Shown: positions 1 to 9,708 of the stretch, piece after piece
Numbering within the stretch: the stretch's first letter is position 1
Layout: each line of letters starts with the position of its first letter
Source of the DNA: Thiohalocapsa sp. PB-PSB1
GTDB lineage: Bacteria > Pseudomonadota > Gammaproteobacteria > Chromatiales > Chromatiaceae
NCBI GenBank assembly: GCA_016745215.1
Contig: CP050890.1
Location: 3,410,001-3,474,000 of the forward strand
Reading direction: 5' to 3'
Length of the DNA: 64,000 nucleotides
Notes under the pieces: generated by a model
What the model was told of the DNA's origin: nothing
The model's database searches: none
Seen by the model: only the letters and a program-made list of their open reading frames with translations
Program-made: the position numbers and the translations under genes

Positions 1-2150
1 GCGACGGACAGATCCAGATCAGCGACCGCTCCGAATAGTTCCGGTTCGAGGGTGTTGAAATCCGGCGGGCTATCGAACTTTCCGGTGGTAAAGGCGTAGG
101 CGAGCCCGGCACGCTGATCGGGGTCCTCGTGCAAGGCTTCCATCAGGGCTGGCAGCTGGTCGGTGTCATGCAGAAGGATGGATGGATGGATCTCGCTGGC
201 ATTGAGTACGCCCGGTGGCGCGTGCCTCAGCGACAAGGTCTGCTTGCCCCAGCGATTGAAATAGCCGACGCGCATAGGGTGCAGCCCGGCATCGAGTCCG
301 ACGCTGCCATAGACTTCCCGGGAGCCATGCAAGCCGTCATTGTCGAGGATTTTCTGGCCATCGATCCAGAGTGCAGAACCGTCGTCGGAATTCAGGAAAA
401 AACGATGAAAACCAGGCTCATCAATGCGCAGCCAGCCGTCGAAGACGAAACCGAATTGATTGTCGTCCGCGCGCGGTTCGAGACTGATTCCGTCAACCAC
501 GCCATGCGCCCGGACAGCAGCGGGTTGCATGTCGGCGAGCGCCTGCCAGGTGCCCTCGAAATAAGTGTAGGCAAGGCCAGGCGAGATCGGCGCGGAGGGT
601 GTATCTCCCATCAGATAGTCGGGCAGCTGCGATTGTAGATGATGGAGCGCGGTGAATGGCAATGGCCGCGGTGCCTGCGTTCCTGGCGGCTGATAGAGCA
701 CGCTCAGTTGATCGGGGCCGCCGCGTTCGAAGTAATCGATGCGGATTGGGTGCAGACCGGCTTTGACTGGAATTGCGCCGATCTGCTCCGAATTGCCGCC
801 CCACAGGCGTTCGCGGGCGGCGACCTGCCGATCGCCGATCCAGATCGCGGCCGCGGCGCCGCAGTTCAGGATAAAGGCATAGATGCCATCGACGGGAAGC
901 TCGATGAATCCACGGTAAGAGAATGCATAGTGGTCGTTAGTCAGACGCGGTTCCAGGTTCGCATTGGCAACGACACCATGGTCGATCACCGGTTCCAGAT
1001 CCAGGTCCGGCATCCCATCCCAGCGGCCCTCGGCATAACGATAGGCCAGTCCTGGCAATAGGGTTTCGCGAGGCATGACCGGTTCCAGCATCGGCGGCAG
1101 CATATCGAACGCATAGCGAAGGGAGGACGAGGGAATCGGGCCGCGTTGGAAGCCGGGTCCGGACCATTCCACGCTCAGAGCCTCTTCCCCCCAACGCTCG
1201 AAGTAGTCCACCGTGATGCGGTGCGAGCCAGCGGCCAACGCAAGGCTGCCAGTGCGCTCACGCGAGCCGTGCTTGCCATCATTGTCGACTACCTTCTGAT
1301 TACCGATGTAGAGAGCGCTGCTATCGTCGGATCTGGTGGTGAAGCTGTAGATACCGTCCTCGGGTATTTCCAGATAGGCTTGGAAGCGCAGGCCATATTG
1401 ATTATCGTCCAGTGCGGGCGTGGTATCGAAGGCTTCGGCGATACCGAGATAGGCTGGCTCCAGAACGCCGAAATCCGGTAATTGGTCCCAGATGCCTGCG
1501 AAATAGCGATAAGAGATGCCTGGATAGGTTGCCTGTTCGACATTCTCTGGGCTCAGCGGCTCTGGCATCAGAGCGGTATCGAACCAAAGCGCGTTTGGTT
1601 CGATCACATGTGTCTCGCCATCCGGGCCTGTATAGCCGATCTCCAGCCCTTGGTCGCCTTGGGCCTCGAAAAAACTCGCGCGAATTGGATAGTCGCCGGC
1701 CTCCAGGATCAGTGGCTCGCTCCAACGGGTGCGCATGGAGTGGCGGCCATCGTTGGTTACCACCTGCTGCTCGTTTAAGTACAGGGCGCTGCCGTCGTCA
1801 GAGCGCGTATAAAAGCTGTACTCGCCGCTCTGCGCGAGGTGCACCAGGCCCTGGTACAGCAGCGCAAAATCATCCACCAGTGGAATTGTCTCGAGGTCGA
1901 AACCGGCGGAGACGCCATAGCCTGCCGGTGTCAGGTTGTCGAAGTCCGGAAGATTGGCAAAGCGACCATTGTAATAGGTGTAAAATAGGCCGCTGCTGAA
2001 CAGCGTATCGTCTTCAGTTGCAGGGGCGGGCGGAGGCTCGTCCACCACGGCCGATACCTGGCATGCGGTCATGAATCCAAGCATGAGTGTGATCAGTGCG
2101 ATCCATGTGCGCGAGGCATATGGTATTGATTTGCCGTTATCCATTGTCAT
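1..2150 (-). CDS. PA14-repeat lipoprotein, 3' end outside window
   Basis: One uninterrupted minus-strand frame runs from an ATG at 2150 off the left edge, giving at least 716 codons. The N-terminus has basic residues, a hydrophobic stretch and a lipobox ending FMTAC at about residue 30, so an outer-membrane or periplasmic lipoprotein is likely. The mature part has at least four repeats of roughly 150 residues, starting near residues 52, 210, 365 and 515. Each contains PA14 hallmarks: a Y-x-Y-x-G-x-(W/F) opening, a (S/N)DDGSALY-type strand, a KV(V/L)DNDG turn and an HPIRVDYFER-like strand. PA14 domains are beta-barrels that often bind carbohydrate or sit in adhesins and glycosidases. No catalytic domain is visible in this part. 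A second ATG at 2144 could be the start; the Shine-Dalgarno sequence is weak for both. Confidence 0.85.
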   Translation of the reverse strand, partial: MTMDNGKSIPYASRTWIALITLMLGFMTACQVSAVVDEPPPAPATEDDTLFSSGLFYTYYNGRFANLPDFDNLTPAGYGVSAGFDLETIPLVDDFALLYQGLVHLAQSGEYSFYTRSDDGSALYLNEQQVVTNDGRHSMRTRWSEPLILEAGDYPIRASFFEAQGDQGLEIGYTGPDGETHVIEPNALWFDTALMPEPLSPENVEQATYPGISYRYFAGIWDQLPDFGVLEPAYLGIAEAFDTTPALDDNQYGLRFQAYLEIPEDGIYSFTTRSDDSSALYIGNQKVVDNDGKHGSRERTGSLALAAGSHRITVDYFERWGEEALSVEWSGPGFQRGPIPSSSLRYAFDMLPPMLEPVMPRETLLPGLAYRYAEGRWDGMPDLDLEPVIDHGVVANANLEPRLTNDHYAFSYRGFIELPVDGIYAFILNCGAAAAIWIGDRQVAARERLWGGNSEQIGAIPVKAGLHPIRIDYFERGGPDQLSVLYQPPGTQAPRPLPFTALHHLQSQLPDYLMGDTPSAPISPGLAYTYFEGTWQALADMQPAAVRAHGVVDGISLEPRADDNQFGFVFDGWLRIDEPGFHRFFLNSDDGSALWIDGQKILDNDGLHGSREVYGSVGLDAGLHPMRVGYFNRWGKQTLSLRHAPPGVLNASEIHPSILLHDTDQLPALMEALHEDPDQRAGLAYAFTTGKFDSPPDFNTLEPELFGAVADLDLSV

Positions 2151-2793
2151 ATCAGTTCTTAAATAGAGTAGGAAGCGAGGCGATTTCTGTCGAGAAACCT
2201 ACTACCCGACTCGTCTTCTCGTCCGGCATCGCCGTTGCGATAACCCCCCATGGAGCGACCATGGATAGGTTGTCGCTTTGCGAAGGCGAACGAGAATCCG
2301 GCCCCAGTTGGTCTATTTCTCTCCGGCAATCGCCCAAAGGCCTAAAAAAGCGTTCTGCATCGATGAATCTTAGCTCATCCGATGGGTTATGCTAGTAAAA
2401 TCTGTTGCCTCTCAATAAGTCGGGGCACCCATTAAAACAAAGACTTAAAGGTGTGAAAAAGCGCCCCGTAGCGCCTTGCAAGCCCAGTCGCCCGCAAGCG
2501 GGCTTCTACGGCTGGTCAAGGTCCGCTTGCGGGCGAAGTGCCTTTGCGCACTCTGCATCTCTGCGGTAAATCCTTACATTTTTTCCAGATAGCATCCGGT
2601 ATCTTTTGCTGCAAGTCATTGATACAAAAGCCTGTCTCACTTATTGAGTCGTTACTGAAATCTCTGGCAACCGTCTGAGAGCCCAGCTGTCCCAAACAAT
2701 CTCGCGCTGGGGGGTTGGTCTCGTGTTCGCCCGAGGTCCGAGGCAGCACATTTGACATGTGGCAGTTGTTCGCCAATAAGAGGGCACCTTAGA
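2151..2793. other. Intergenic region without a convincing gene
   Basis: Short frames exist here (for example 2516-2776 minus) but they show no recognisable domain and cross a dispersed repeat, so I do not call them. The stretch holds one copy of the REP-type doublet and the flanking 'ctctgcgg' sequence described at 2478-2600. It probably contains the promoter of the PA14 lipoprotein gene, but no clear -35/-10 pair was identified. Confidence 0.5.
2478..2600. repeat. Dispersed REP doublet with conserved flank
   Basis: The inverted pair gcccgcaagcgggc / tccgcttgcgggc is followed by a segment resembling the 'actctgcgtctctgcggtgaatctttac' type flank (here with small changes). The same doublet and flank occur at about 54830-54990 and 62770-62920, where they lead into long tandem arrays. 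Here there is only a single degenerate copy. Confidence 0.7.
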
Positions 2794-3252
2794 TTATCGC
2801 CGAGAACGCAAAGGGCGGCGTCCGCGGTATGCGGTGATTTGCTGCACGATGATTTGAAAGGGTAGGGCGTTTAGACTGCCGAACTGTTCCACCGCGGCAC
2901 GAATGACGGCGTCGATGTCATCGATTTGGTTAGGCACTTCGTCTTGCGGTGTCAATGCTGCCTGGATGCCGCGTAATCCGCCGACTTGTACACGCATGGC
3001 CTTGGCATGAGGTAAGGCAGCGTGCTCAGTGGTGGTTTTCAGCGCGAAGCGGGCGCGGGTGCGCAGCAGATCGAGCAGCGCGATGCAGCGTTCCTGGGCG
3101 TGATCGGCGGTGCATTGAACACCTTCGCGCTCGGCGATACAAAAGTGCTTGGCCAGAGAGCAGCGGCAATTATTGGTAAGGATGCTTTTTTCGAAAGGGC
3201 AAAAGCGCTCGTTGATGGCATTGTAGGTCTTGCGGAAGATCTCATTATCCAT
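2794..3252 (-). CDS. Conserved-looking hypothetical protein with N-terminal Cys cluster
   Basis: A 152-residue protein that I do not recognise as a named family. The first 50 residues hold six cysteines (FCPFEKS, NNCRCS, HFCIAE, GVQCT), and further Cys/His residues follow. Such spacing could bind zinc or an Fe-S cluster, but this is only inferred. The C-terminal half is helical and charged. It follows hslR by about 20 bp on the same strand, so it is probably the last gene of a grx-hslR-ORF operon. No signal peptide or membrane segment. Confidence 0.6.
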   Translation of the reverse strand: MDNEIFRKTYNAINERFCPFEKSILTNNCRCSLAKHFCIAEREGVQCTADHAQERCIALLDLLRTRARFALKTTTEHAALPHAKAMRVQVGGLRGIQAALTPQDEVPNQIDDIDAVIRAAVEQFGSLNALPFQIIVQQITAYRGRRPLRSRR

Positions 3253-3271
3253 GCTGTTGCTCCGCGCGATA

Positions 3272-3673
3272 TCAATCGCCGTATCTGTCGGTCAGGGCGC
3301 CAATGCGGCGTCGATCGCGCTTGGTCGGACGCCCGCGCATGGCCGACGAACGGATGCCGGTCTCACGACGCTCGCGTACCGATTCTTGTCGCCTGCGGCG
3401 ACTGTCCTCGTCTTCTTCATACAGTAGGGCGGCTTCGCTCGCCGGGCGTCGCTGTTTGGCCAGGGCTTTGACCTGAATGGTCCATGCCAATTCGTTCTTG
3501 TGGATGACCAGACGTGCTCCTGGGCGGATACCGCGACCGGGCTTTGCGCGTTGGCCGTCCACCTGCACTTTACCACCGTTGATGGCTGCCACTGCCAGCG
3601 GGCGAGTCTTGAAGAAGCGCGCCGCCCAGAGCCATTTGTCCAAACGTTGGGTATCGGTTTCGGCTTGTATCAT
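3272..3673 (-). CDS. hslR: Heat-shock protein 15 / S4-domain RNA-binding protein
   Basis: A 133-residue protein with an S4 RNA-binding domain at residues 9-65. It begins with the typical RLDKWLWAARFFKTR motif followed by GGKVQVDGQ and a KPGR(G)IRPG turn, then a basic, Arg-rich tail. Hsp15 binds stalled 50S subunits carrying peptidyl-tRNA and helps recycle them after heat stress. Length and motif order match the family (E. coli HslR is 133 residues). Its start overlaps the stop of the upstream glutaredoxin gene by 4 bp, indicating translational coupling. Confidence 0.92.
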   Translation of the reverse strand: MIQAETDTQRLDKWLWAARFFKTRPLAVAAINGGKVQVDGQRAKPGRGIRPGARLVIHKNELAWTIQVKALAKQRRPASEAALLYEEDEDSRRRRQESVRERRETGIRSSAMRGRPTKRDRRRIGALTDRYGD

Positions 3674-3948
3674 GATATTGACGACCGAATAGATGGTTCT
3701 TCGAGTAGGCGATCCAGTTCGCCTGTCTGTTCCAATGCGACTATATCGTCGTAGCCGCCGACGTGATATTCGCCGATGAAGATCTGCGGTACTGTTGTGC
3801 GGTTACTGCGACGAATCATCGCTTTCAGTTGTTCCCGGTCACGATCCACGCGAATTTGCTGGTATTTGATCTGTTTGCGGTCCAGTAGATCCAGCGCGCG
3901 AACACAGTAAGGGCAGAAGGCCGTGGTGTAGATCTGTATCAGGGGCAT
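3670..3948 (-). CDS. grxC: Glutaredoxin 3
   Basis: A 92-residue dithiol glutaredoxin. The CPYC active site is at residues 12-15 after a beta strand (IQIYTTAF). The TVPQIFIG cis-proline segment at about 53-60 and the GGYDDI glutathione-binding motif at about 64-69 follow. It reduces protein disulfides and glutathione mixed disulfides in the cytosol. It is the first gene of a minus-strand operon with hslR and the Cys-rich ORF. Cytosolic redox and heat-stress genes are thus co-transcribed. Confidence 0.93.
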   Translation of the reverse strand: MPLIQIYTTAFCPYCVRALDLLDRKQIKYQQIRVDRDREQLKAMIRRSNRTTVPQIFIGEYHVGGYDDIVALEQTGELDRLLEEPSIRSSIS

Positions 3949-4196
3949 GGTGGTTCTTGACCCATGAAGGTTTATTTTGTCACGTTGAGCCGCTTCCGTC
4001 CTCGCCGGTGGCTTGAAAACCTACGGCGGTGGCCGGACAAGCGAAGACTGACACAGGTGATGCCCGATCGCCAAGGTCTGATGTTCAGCCTGGTCTGATT
4101 ATCCTGTTTCATTCTACAGGTCTGGTTTAGGTGGAATATCCATCCCAGCCGAGGGCCACATTCAGCCACTAGCCACATTCGGCCACGAGTCCATTC

Positions 4197-6851
4197 ATGT
4201 ATCGCACCACGCCACCGGTAGTTCGTCTCGAGGATTATCATCCACCCGAATTCCTAATCGATCAGGTCGACCTGCGTTTTGATCTCGATGTAGATCAGAC
4301 CGCGGTACAGGCTGAAATCAGTCTGCGACGCAATCCGGCCGCAACCCGCGGCGACGGCGACTTGCGGCTGGATGGCGAACAACTCGAACTGGTTGAAGTG
4401 GCACTGGATAATCGCGTGCTGCCGCCGGTGGAATATGAAACGCGGGATGACGCGCTGATCGTGCACCGGGTGCCGGATCGCTTTCGGCTACGCACCCGGG
4501 TGCGTATTCAGCCCAAGGCAAATACTGCTCTGGAAGGGTTGTATTTGTCCGGTAACATGCTCTGTACCCAGTGTGAGGCCGAGGGTTTTCGACGCATCAC
4601 CTATTTTCTCGATCGTCCGGACATCATGGCTCGTTTTCAGGTCACGCTGATAGCGGACCCGCAGCGATATCCCGTACTGCTATCCAATGGCAATCCGGCG
4701 GGTCGCGAGATGTTGCCGGATGGTCGGCAACTGGTGCGCTGGGACGACCCCTATCCGAAACCCTGTTATCTGTTTGCTCTTGTCGCCGGCGATTTGGCCG
4801 TGGTGGAAGATCATTTTGTTACCCGTTCCGGGCGCGAGATTCTATTACAGATTTTCGTGGAGCCGGAAAATCTGGATAAGTGCGACCATGCCATGCGTTC
4901 GCTGAAAAAGGCGATGCGCTGGGATGAGGAAAACTATGGCCGTGAATACGACCTGGATTTATTTATGATCGTTGCCGTCAGCCACTTCAATATGGGCGCG
5001 ATGGAGAATAAAGGGCTGAATATTTTCAACGCCAAGTACATCCTGGCGCGGCCCGACACGGCCACCGACACGGATTTTGCCGATATTGAAGGGGTGGTTG
5101 CGCATGAGTATTTCCATAATTGGACCGGTAACCGCATTACCTGCCGCGATTGGTTCCAACTCAGCTTGAAGGAAGGCTTTACGGTCTATCGCGACCAGGA
5201 GTTCTCCGCCGACATGGGGTCGCGGGAGGTGCAGCGCATCGAGGATGTGCGCATGCTGCGTGCACGCCAGTTTCCGGAGGATGCGGGTCCCATGGCACAT
5301 CCGGTACGTCCGGATTCCTATATCGAGATCAATAACTTCTATACCGCGACGGTCTACGAGAAGGGTGCCGAAGTGGTGCGCATGCAGGCCAACCTGCTCG
5401 GCCCCGAACGATTCCGTGCCGGCACCGATCGTTACTTCGAGCGCTTCGACGGCCAGGCCGTGACGACCGACGACTTTGTTGACTGCATGGAACAGGCCGG
5501 AGCCGTGGATTTGACCCAATTTCGCCGCTGGTACAGCCAGTCCGGCACCCCGGTATTGGAATGCGCCGATAGTTTCGATGCCGATACCGGCACATACAGC
5601 CTGGAGATCCGACAGCATACGCCAGCCATGTCTGGCGAGCCTACCAGATTACCGCTGCATATTCCGTTCGCGCTGGGTTTACTCAACCAGGACGGCGAAG
5701 ATTTATCCTTGGCGTTTGTCGATGAGAGCCCGACTCCCGCCCCAGGTACGCGCATGCTCGCATTGCGGCAACCGGTGGAGCGCTTCACCTTCCGTCTTAC
5801 CGATCTCACTGATCGACCGATACCCTCATTACTGCGCGGCTTCTCCGCCCCGGTCAAAGTACGCTATCCCTACTCGGATGCAGACCTGACCTTCCTCATG
5901 TCTCATGACAGTGATGGATTTAACCGCTGGGACGCTGCGCAGAGCCTGGCTCAACGGCTGCTGTTGACGCTGGTCGAGGACGAGACTCGGCCGGTGCCGG
6001 AAAGTTTTATCCACGCCTTCCGCACCGCTCTGCTGGACCGGCATGCTGATCAGGCATTGCTCGCCGAGGTGCTGACGCTGCCATCGGAAAGCTATCTGGG
6101 GGACCAGATGGAAGTGGTCGATGTACCCGGTATTCACCGCGCGCGCAAGACGCTGGCCAACCGGATCGGTACGTCGCTGCGCGATGACCTTCATGAGTTG
6201 TACGAGCAAAATCGACAACCTGCGGAGTACAATCTGTCGTCAGAGTCGATGGGTCGTCGGGCGTTGCGCAATTGTGCGCTGGATTACCTGATGCAGGCGC
6301 CGGACGCGGACGCCTGCGCGCTGGCCTGCGCTCAGTTCGATGCTGGTCATAATATGACCGATGTCGTGGCCGCACTGCGCTTGTTGGTGAATGCTTCGCC
6401 ACAAGTGGCTGGCGATGCCGGTGAACGCGCGCTGGATGACTTTTATCAACGTTGGTCGCATGACCCGCTGGTGCTGGATAAATGGTTTGCATTACAGGCG
6501 CAGAGCAGTCGGCCAGAGACGCTGGCAAGAGTCAAAAAGCTGATGGATCATCAGGATTTTTCGCTGACCAATCCCAATCGGGTACGCTCGTTGATCGGCG
6601 CATTTGCGGTTGGCAATCCACTGCATTTCCATGCCGAAGACGGTAGCGGTTATTGTTTTTTGATCGACCGCATCATCGATCTTGATCCGCTGAATCCGCA
6701 AGTCGCCTCGCGCCTGCTCTATCCAATGACCCGCTGGCGCCGCTATGACGCAAGTCGCCAAACATTGATGTGCAAGCAGCTCGAACGGGTATTGGAGGTA
6801 GAAAGCTTGTCTGGGGACGTTTATGAAGTGGTGTCAAAAACTTTAAGCTGA
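4197..6851 (+). CDS. pepN: Aminopeptidase N (M1 family)
   Basis: An 884-residue zinc aminopeptidase of the E. coli PepN type. The GAMENKG substrate-anchoring motif lies near residue 266 and the HExxH zinc site (HEYFHNW) near 302, with the third zinc ligand Glu about 19 residues later in LKEGFTVYRD. The N-terminal beta domain, catalytic domain and the long C-terminal helical domain are all present, and length equals the family norm (about 870-890). It removes N-terminal residues from peptides in cytosolic peptide turnover. It is divergent from grxC, separated by about 250 bp. No strong Shine-Dalgarno is visible before the ATG. Confidence 0.95.
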   Translation: MYRTTPPVVRLEDYHPPEFLIDQVDLRFDLDVDQTAVQAEISLRRNPAATRGDGDLRLDGEQLELVEVALDNRVLPPVEYETRDDALIVHRVPDRFRLRTRVRIQPKANTALEGLYLSGNMLCTQCEAEGFRRITYFLDRPDIMARFQVTLIADPQRYPVLLSNGNPAGREMLPDGRQLVRWDDPYPKPCYLFALVAGDLAVVEDHFVTRSGREILLQIFVEPENLDKCDHAMRSLKKAMRWDEENYGREYDLDLFMIVAVSHFNMGAMENKGLNIFNAKYILARPDTATDTDFADIEGVVAHEYFHNWTGNRITCRDWFQLSLKEGFTVYRDQEFSADMGSREVQRIEDVRMLRARQFPEDAGPMAHPVRPDSYIEINNFYTATVYEKGAEVVRMQANLLGPERFRAGTDRYFERFDGQAVTTDDFVDCMEQAGAVDLTQFRRWYSQSGTPVLECADSFDADTGTYSLEIRQHTPAMSGEPTRLPLHIPFALGLLNQDGEDLSLAFVDESPTPAPGTRMLALRQPVERFTFRLTDLTDRPIPSLLRGFSAPVKVRYPYSDADLTFLMSHDSDGFNRWDAAQSLAQRLLLTLVEDETRPVPESFIHAFRTALLDRHADQALLAEVLTLPSESYLGDQMEVVDVPGIHRARKTLANRIGTSLRDDLHELYEQNRQPAEYNLSSESMGRRALRNCALDYLMQAPDADACALACAQFDAGHNMTDVVAALRLLVNASPQVAGDAGERALDDFYQRWSHDPLVLDKWFALQAQSSRPETLARVKKLMDHQDFSLTNPNRVRSLIGAFAVGNPLHFHAEDGSGYCFLIDRIIDLDPLNPQVASRLLYPMTRWRRYDASRQTLMCKQLERVLEVESLSGDVYEVVSKTLS

Positions 6852-7017
6852 TTGTTGGACGGAGCCGCTACGCGGAGAAGTTCGCGGCAACAGCCCCTTG
6901 GAAACTAAAATGTAATCTCACGCCCGCGCCAACACGGGGGCATTTCACTCAGAATCATGAGGTTACACTGATATAGCATCACCTTCCGCGTCTGATTTCA
7001 AGCATCTCTAGGCATCT

Positions 7018-7880
7018 TTGGAAAAGCATCTTCGGCTCGAGGGCTTGCGTCCGAAGACGATCGAGGCGTATGCGCCTGGGGTCCGGCGCATCGCAGCACG
7101 GTTCGATCATTCGCTCGAGGACCTGTCCGCCGAGCAGCTGACCGACTACTTCAGCGAGTTGCTGGAGACGCACTCCTGGAGCGCGTTGAAGCTCGACCTG
7201 TACGGCCTGAAGTTCTTCTCCACTCACGTGCTGCACAAGCCGTGGGTAGAGCTTGACCTGATCAAGCCACCGCGGGGCCAGCGCCTACCGGACAGTGTGA
7301 CAGTCGAGGAGCTTGGGCTGCTGGTTCAGTCCACGCGGGTGCTCAGCTACCGGGTGTTGTTCTTCACCCGCTATAGTCTAGGGCTGCGCTTGGGCGAGGG
7401 ATTGCGCCTGACAGTAGCAGATATCGATGCCGCCCGTCGCCGGGTACACATTCGCAACGCCAAGGGCAACAAAGAGCGTCTGGTGCCGCTGTCTGAAGCG
7501 ACGCTGGTGCTGTTGCGCCCATTCTGGCGAGTGCATCGCCATGCGCAGCTTCTGTTTCCCAACCGCAAGGCCGGCCTGAAGGGGGCCGCTTCGGCATCCG
7601 CACCACTGGCACCGGCTGGCGTGCAGAGCGCATTGCGTCAAGTGGTTGCGTCGTGTGGGATAAAAAAAAGATCACACCGCATAGCCTGCGCCACGGCGAT
7701 GCCACAGATTTGATCAAAGCTGGGGTTGATCTTCTCGAGGTACAAAAGATCCTCGGTCACCATTCGATCTTGACCACTGCCCGTTACACGCACCTGACCA
7801 CCGAAACCAAGCGCACTGCGGAGCAGGCGATCAACGCCTTGATGAGCAGCTTCTCGATCCAGTGGGGGATGCGCACATGA
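7018..7880 (+). pseudogene. Tyrosine recombinase of an IS91-type element, frame shifted at an A8 run
   Basis: The first frame (7018-7713) encodes an N-terminal SAM-like DNA-binding domain and the first half of the catalytic domain with the first catalytic Arg region (SLGLRLGEGLRL). The second frame (to 7880) carries the HSLRHGDAT box, LGHHS and the catalytic Tyr in TTARYTH. Joining them needs a -1 shift at the eight-A run 7664-7671. This could be decay or programmed -1 slippage, since zero-frame codons read ATA AAA AAA. Its stop overlaps the transposase ATG at 7877 (ATGA). Such recombinase plus HUH transposase pairs are known for some IS91-family elements. It is not an integron integrase: I see no IntI-specific extra helix. 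Confidence 0.75.
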
Positions 7881-8992
7881 TCCTCCTATCCTCCATCATC
7901 ACCGACTTCCAAGCCGAGTATCTGGATCAGTATGGCGGTTCGATCCTGCCCAGCCAACAGCAGGCGCTGGAGGCGATGAAGACCTGTCGTACCTCGGCCA
8001 GTCCGATGATGCTGGCCCAATGTGAGTCGTGCGATCACAACGAGTTGGTACCGCATTCATGCGGCCATCGCCCGTGCCCCCACTGCCAACACCACGAGGG
8101 CCAGCAAGGGATTGAACGCCAGCTTGCCCGGCAGGTGCCAACCACCGACTTCCTGATCACCTTCACCCTGCCCACAGCGCTGCGTCCACTGGTCTGGGCA
8201 AACCAACGCACGCTTTATGATGCGATGATCCGTAGCAGCTGGGAGACGGTCAGCACCTTGACGAAAAACGATCCCCAATTGCAAGGCGAGGCCGGGGCCA
8301 TCGCGGTCCTGCATACGCACGCACGCTCAGGCGATTTTCATCCCCATGTACACTGAGTGATGCCGGCAGGCGCCATCCATAAGGACAAGCGGGTGTGGCG
8401 CACCAAGAAGGCCAAAAACAAACGCGGCTACCTGTTTAACCACAAGGCGCTGGCAAAAGTCTTCCGCGGCAAGCTGCTCGCGGCCATCACCGATGCAGGG
8501 CTGTGGTTGCCGCAGCGCGTTCCCAGCAAGTGGGTCGTGCACTGCAAGTGGGTCGGTCATGGCGAGAAGGCCCTGGTGTATCTCGGGCGCTATCTGTATC
8601 GCGGTGTCATCCAGGAGAAGGACATCATCGCCTGTGAGAACGGCCAAGTGACTTTCCGCTATCGCCACGCCAAGAAGCAGCGGTTCGAGTACCGTACCTG
8701 ACCGGGCGCACAGTTCCTTGCTCTGATCCTCCAGCATGTCTTGCCCAAGGGCTTTCGCCGTACGCGTAACTTCGGCTTTCTGCATCCCAACAGCAAACGC
8801 TCGATTACCCTGCTGCAATTTCTGTTCGGCATCGAGATCAAAAAGGCGCTGGCCAAGGTGAGCAAACGCCCACGCATGCGCTGCCCGTGTTGTGCAGCTG
8901 AGATGCACATCGTGCGAACACGCATCGCCCCACAGCTGCCAAAGCCGATGCCTGACCCGAGCCTCGACGGCCAGGGGATCTTGGCGATGTAA
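7877..8992 (+). pseudogene. IS91-family HUH transposase interrupted by two in-frame TGA codons
   Basis: One frame from ATG 7877 to 8992 reads as an IS91-type transposase of about 370 residues. It has an N-terminal zinc ribbon (CESC, CGHRPCPHC), the HUH motif HPHVH at about 8340-8354, a YLGRYLYRG segment with the catalytic Tyr, then LPKGFRRTRNFGFL and a C-terminal CPCC zinc pair. TGA codons at 8354-8356, directly after HPHVH, and at 8699-8701 break it. Both positions are hydrophobic in relatives. It probably formed one element with the recombinase gene upstream. The copy is presumed inactive. Confidence 0.8.
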
Positions 8993-9228
8993 CCGCAAGC
9001 ACCAGCGCGACCCGTTCAATTTCGGCGTCCGCGGGCCGAGCGGTGCGCTCGCCTCAAATTCGGGTAAAATTGACCTGAAAGTGCCTCTTCAGCACCTCGC
9101 TTGCCGCAATGGCGAGCAAAAGCCGAGGGCGCAACAGGCTCGGATATCCCCCAGGCCTGCTACGCCCCCGGCTCCACAAAAGTCATTTTCTATACCCACC
9201 TCCCTGGCTCGCTCAACCGGGCTCGTCC

Positions 9229-9286
9229 GACAAACGGTTAGATCGCGGCTCGCTGCGCTCGCGCGATCTAACCTTATTCGTTGGCG
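9229..9286 (-). other. attC-like site a (array distal end)
   Basis: Minus strand reads cGCCAAC at one end and GTTTGTC at the other, around a perfect stem ggttagatcgcg / cgcgatctaacc. At 58 bp it has the size of a short attC. It lies directly downstream of the DUF433/DUF5615 cassette genes, where that cassette's attC should be. One core is degenerate. Confidence 0.6.
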
Positions 9287-9327
9287 CATTTTTGTTGACG
9301 ATTGACACAACGCTCCTTCCAAATACT

Positions 9328-9708
9328 TTACTGTTCTTTATCCGTTAGAAAACGAATTCGTATTCGAGCGTCTTCGATCACCCAAATAGTATAGGGGTGG
9401 ATTTCAATATCTCGCTGAAACAGGTTTTCGCAAGCCTTTATCACATTACTAGATTTCAAATTATTTAATCGTAAATATAGAATCCCGTAGCATGGTTTTC
9501 CTTGATTGATTGCTAATGTTCCAAAATCTGAGTCATGCGTGAGAACATATCGCTTCTCCTGATATGCTCTGTTCAACAGCTCTTCATCTTCAACTCCCTG
9601 CCATCGCTGCTCCTTCGTATCGAGAACATCGAGTCCGATTCGCCGAAGGTGTGCTACGACTTTCGAAATATTTTCATCTGTGAGAAAACAAGCTTGGCTA
9701 AGCTTCAT
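9328..9708 (-). CDS. DUF5615 / PIN-like (Mut7-C-like) toxin-type protein
   Basis: 126 residues with LTDENI near residue 9, LDVLDTKE, and LTHDSDFG near 57. These are acidic motifs typical of the DUF5615 PIN-like family (a first acidic DEN motif and the T-x-DxDF motif). The family is thought to act as nuclease toxin with a DUF433 partner; that role is inferred from family context. It overlaps the upstream DUF433 gene by 4 bp (ATGA), so the pair is co-translated. It forms the last cassette of the array, with attC-like site a downstream. Confidence 0.8.
   Translation of the reverse strand: MKLSQACFLTDENISKVVAHLRRIGLDVLDTKEQRWQGVEDEELLNRAYQEKRYVLTHDSDFGTLAINQGKPCYGILYLRLNNLKSSNVIKACENLFQRDIEIHPYTIWVIEDARIRIRFLTDKEQ

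Larger units (their letters stand above)
7000..9000 (+). mobile_element. Decayed IS91-type element (recombinase plus transposase), ends not defined
   Basis: The two coding remnants form one unit between pepN and the first attC-like site. I could not define terminal sequences; IS91-family elements lack long terminal inverted repeats and target duplications. It marks the distal border of the cassette array and, unlike the other IS91-family transposases in this window, reads on the plus strand and does not lie between attC sites. Confidence 0.55.

Noticed and set aside
7018..7880. Integron integrase of the array
   Set aside because: It reads with an IS91 transposase in one element, lies at the distal end of the array, and lacks IntI-specific features.
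8354..8701. TGA recoded as an amino acid
   Set aside because: No selenocysteine element or genome-wide recoding is evident; other genes here stop normally at TGA.
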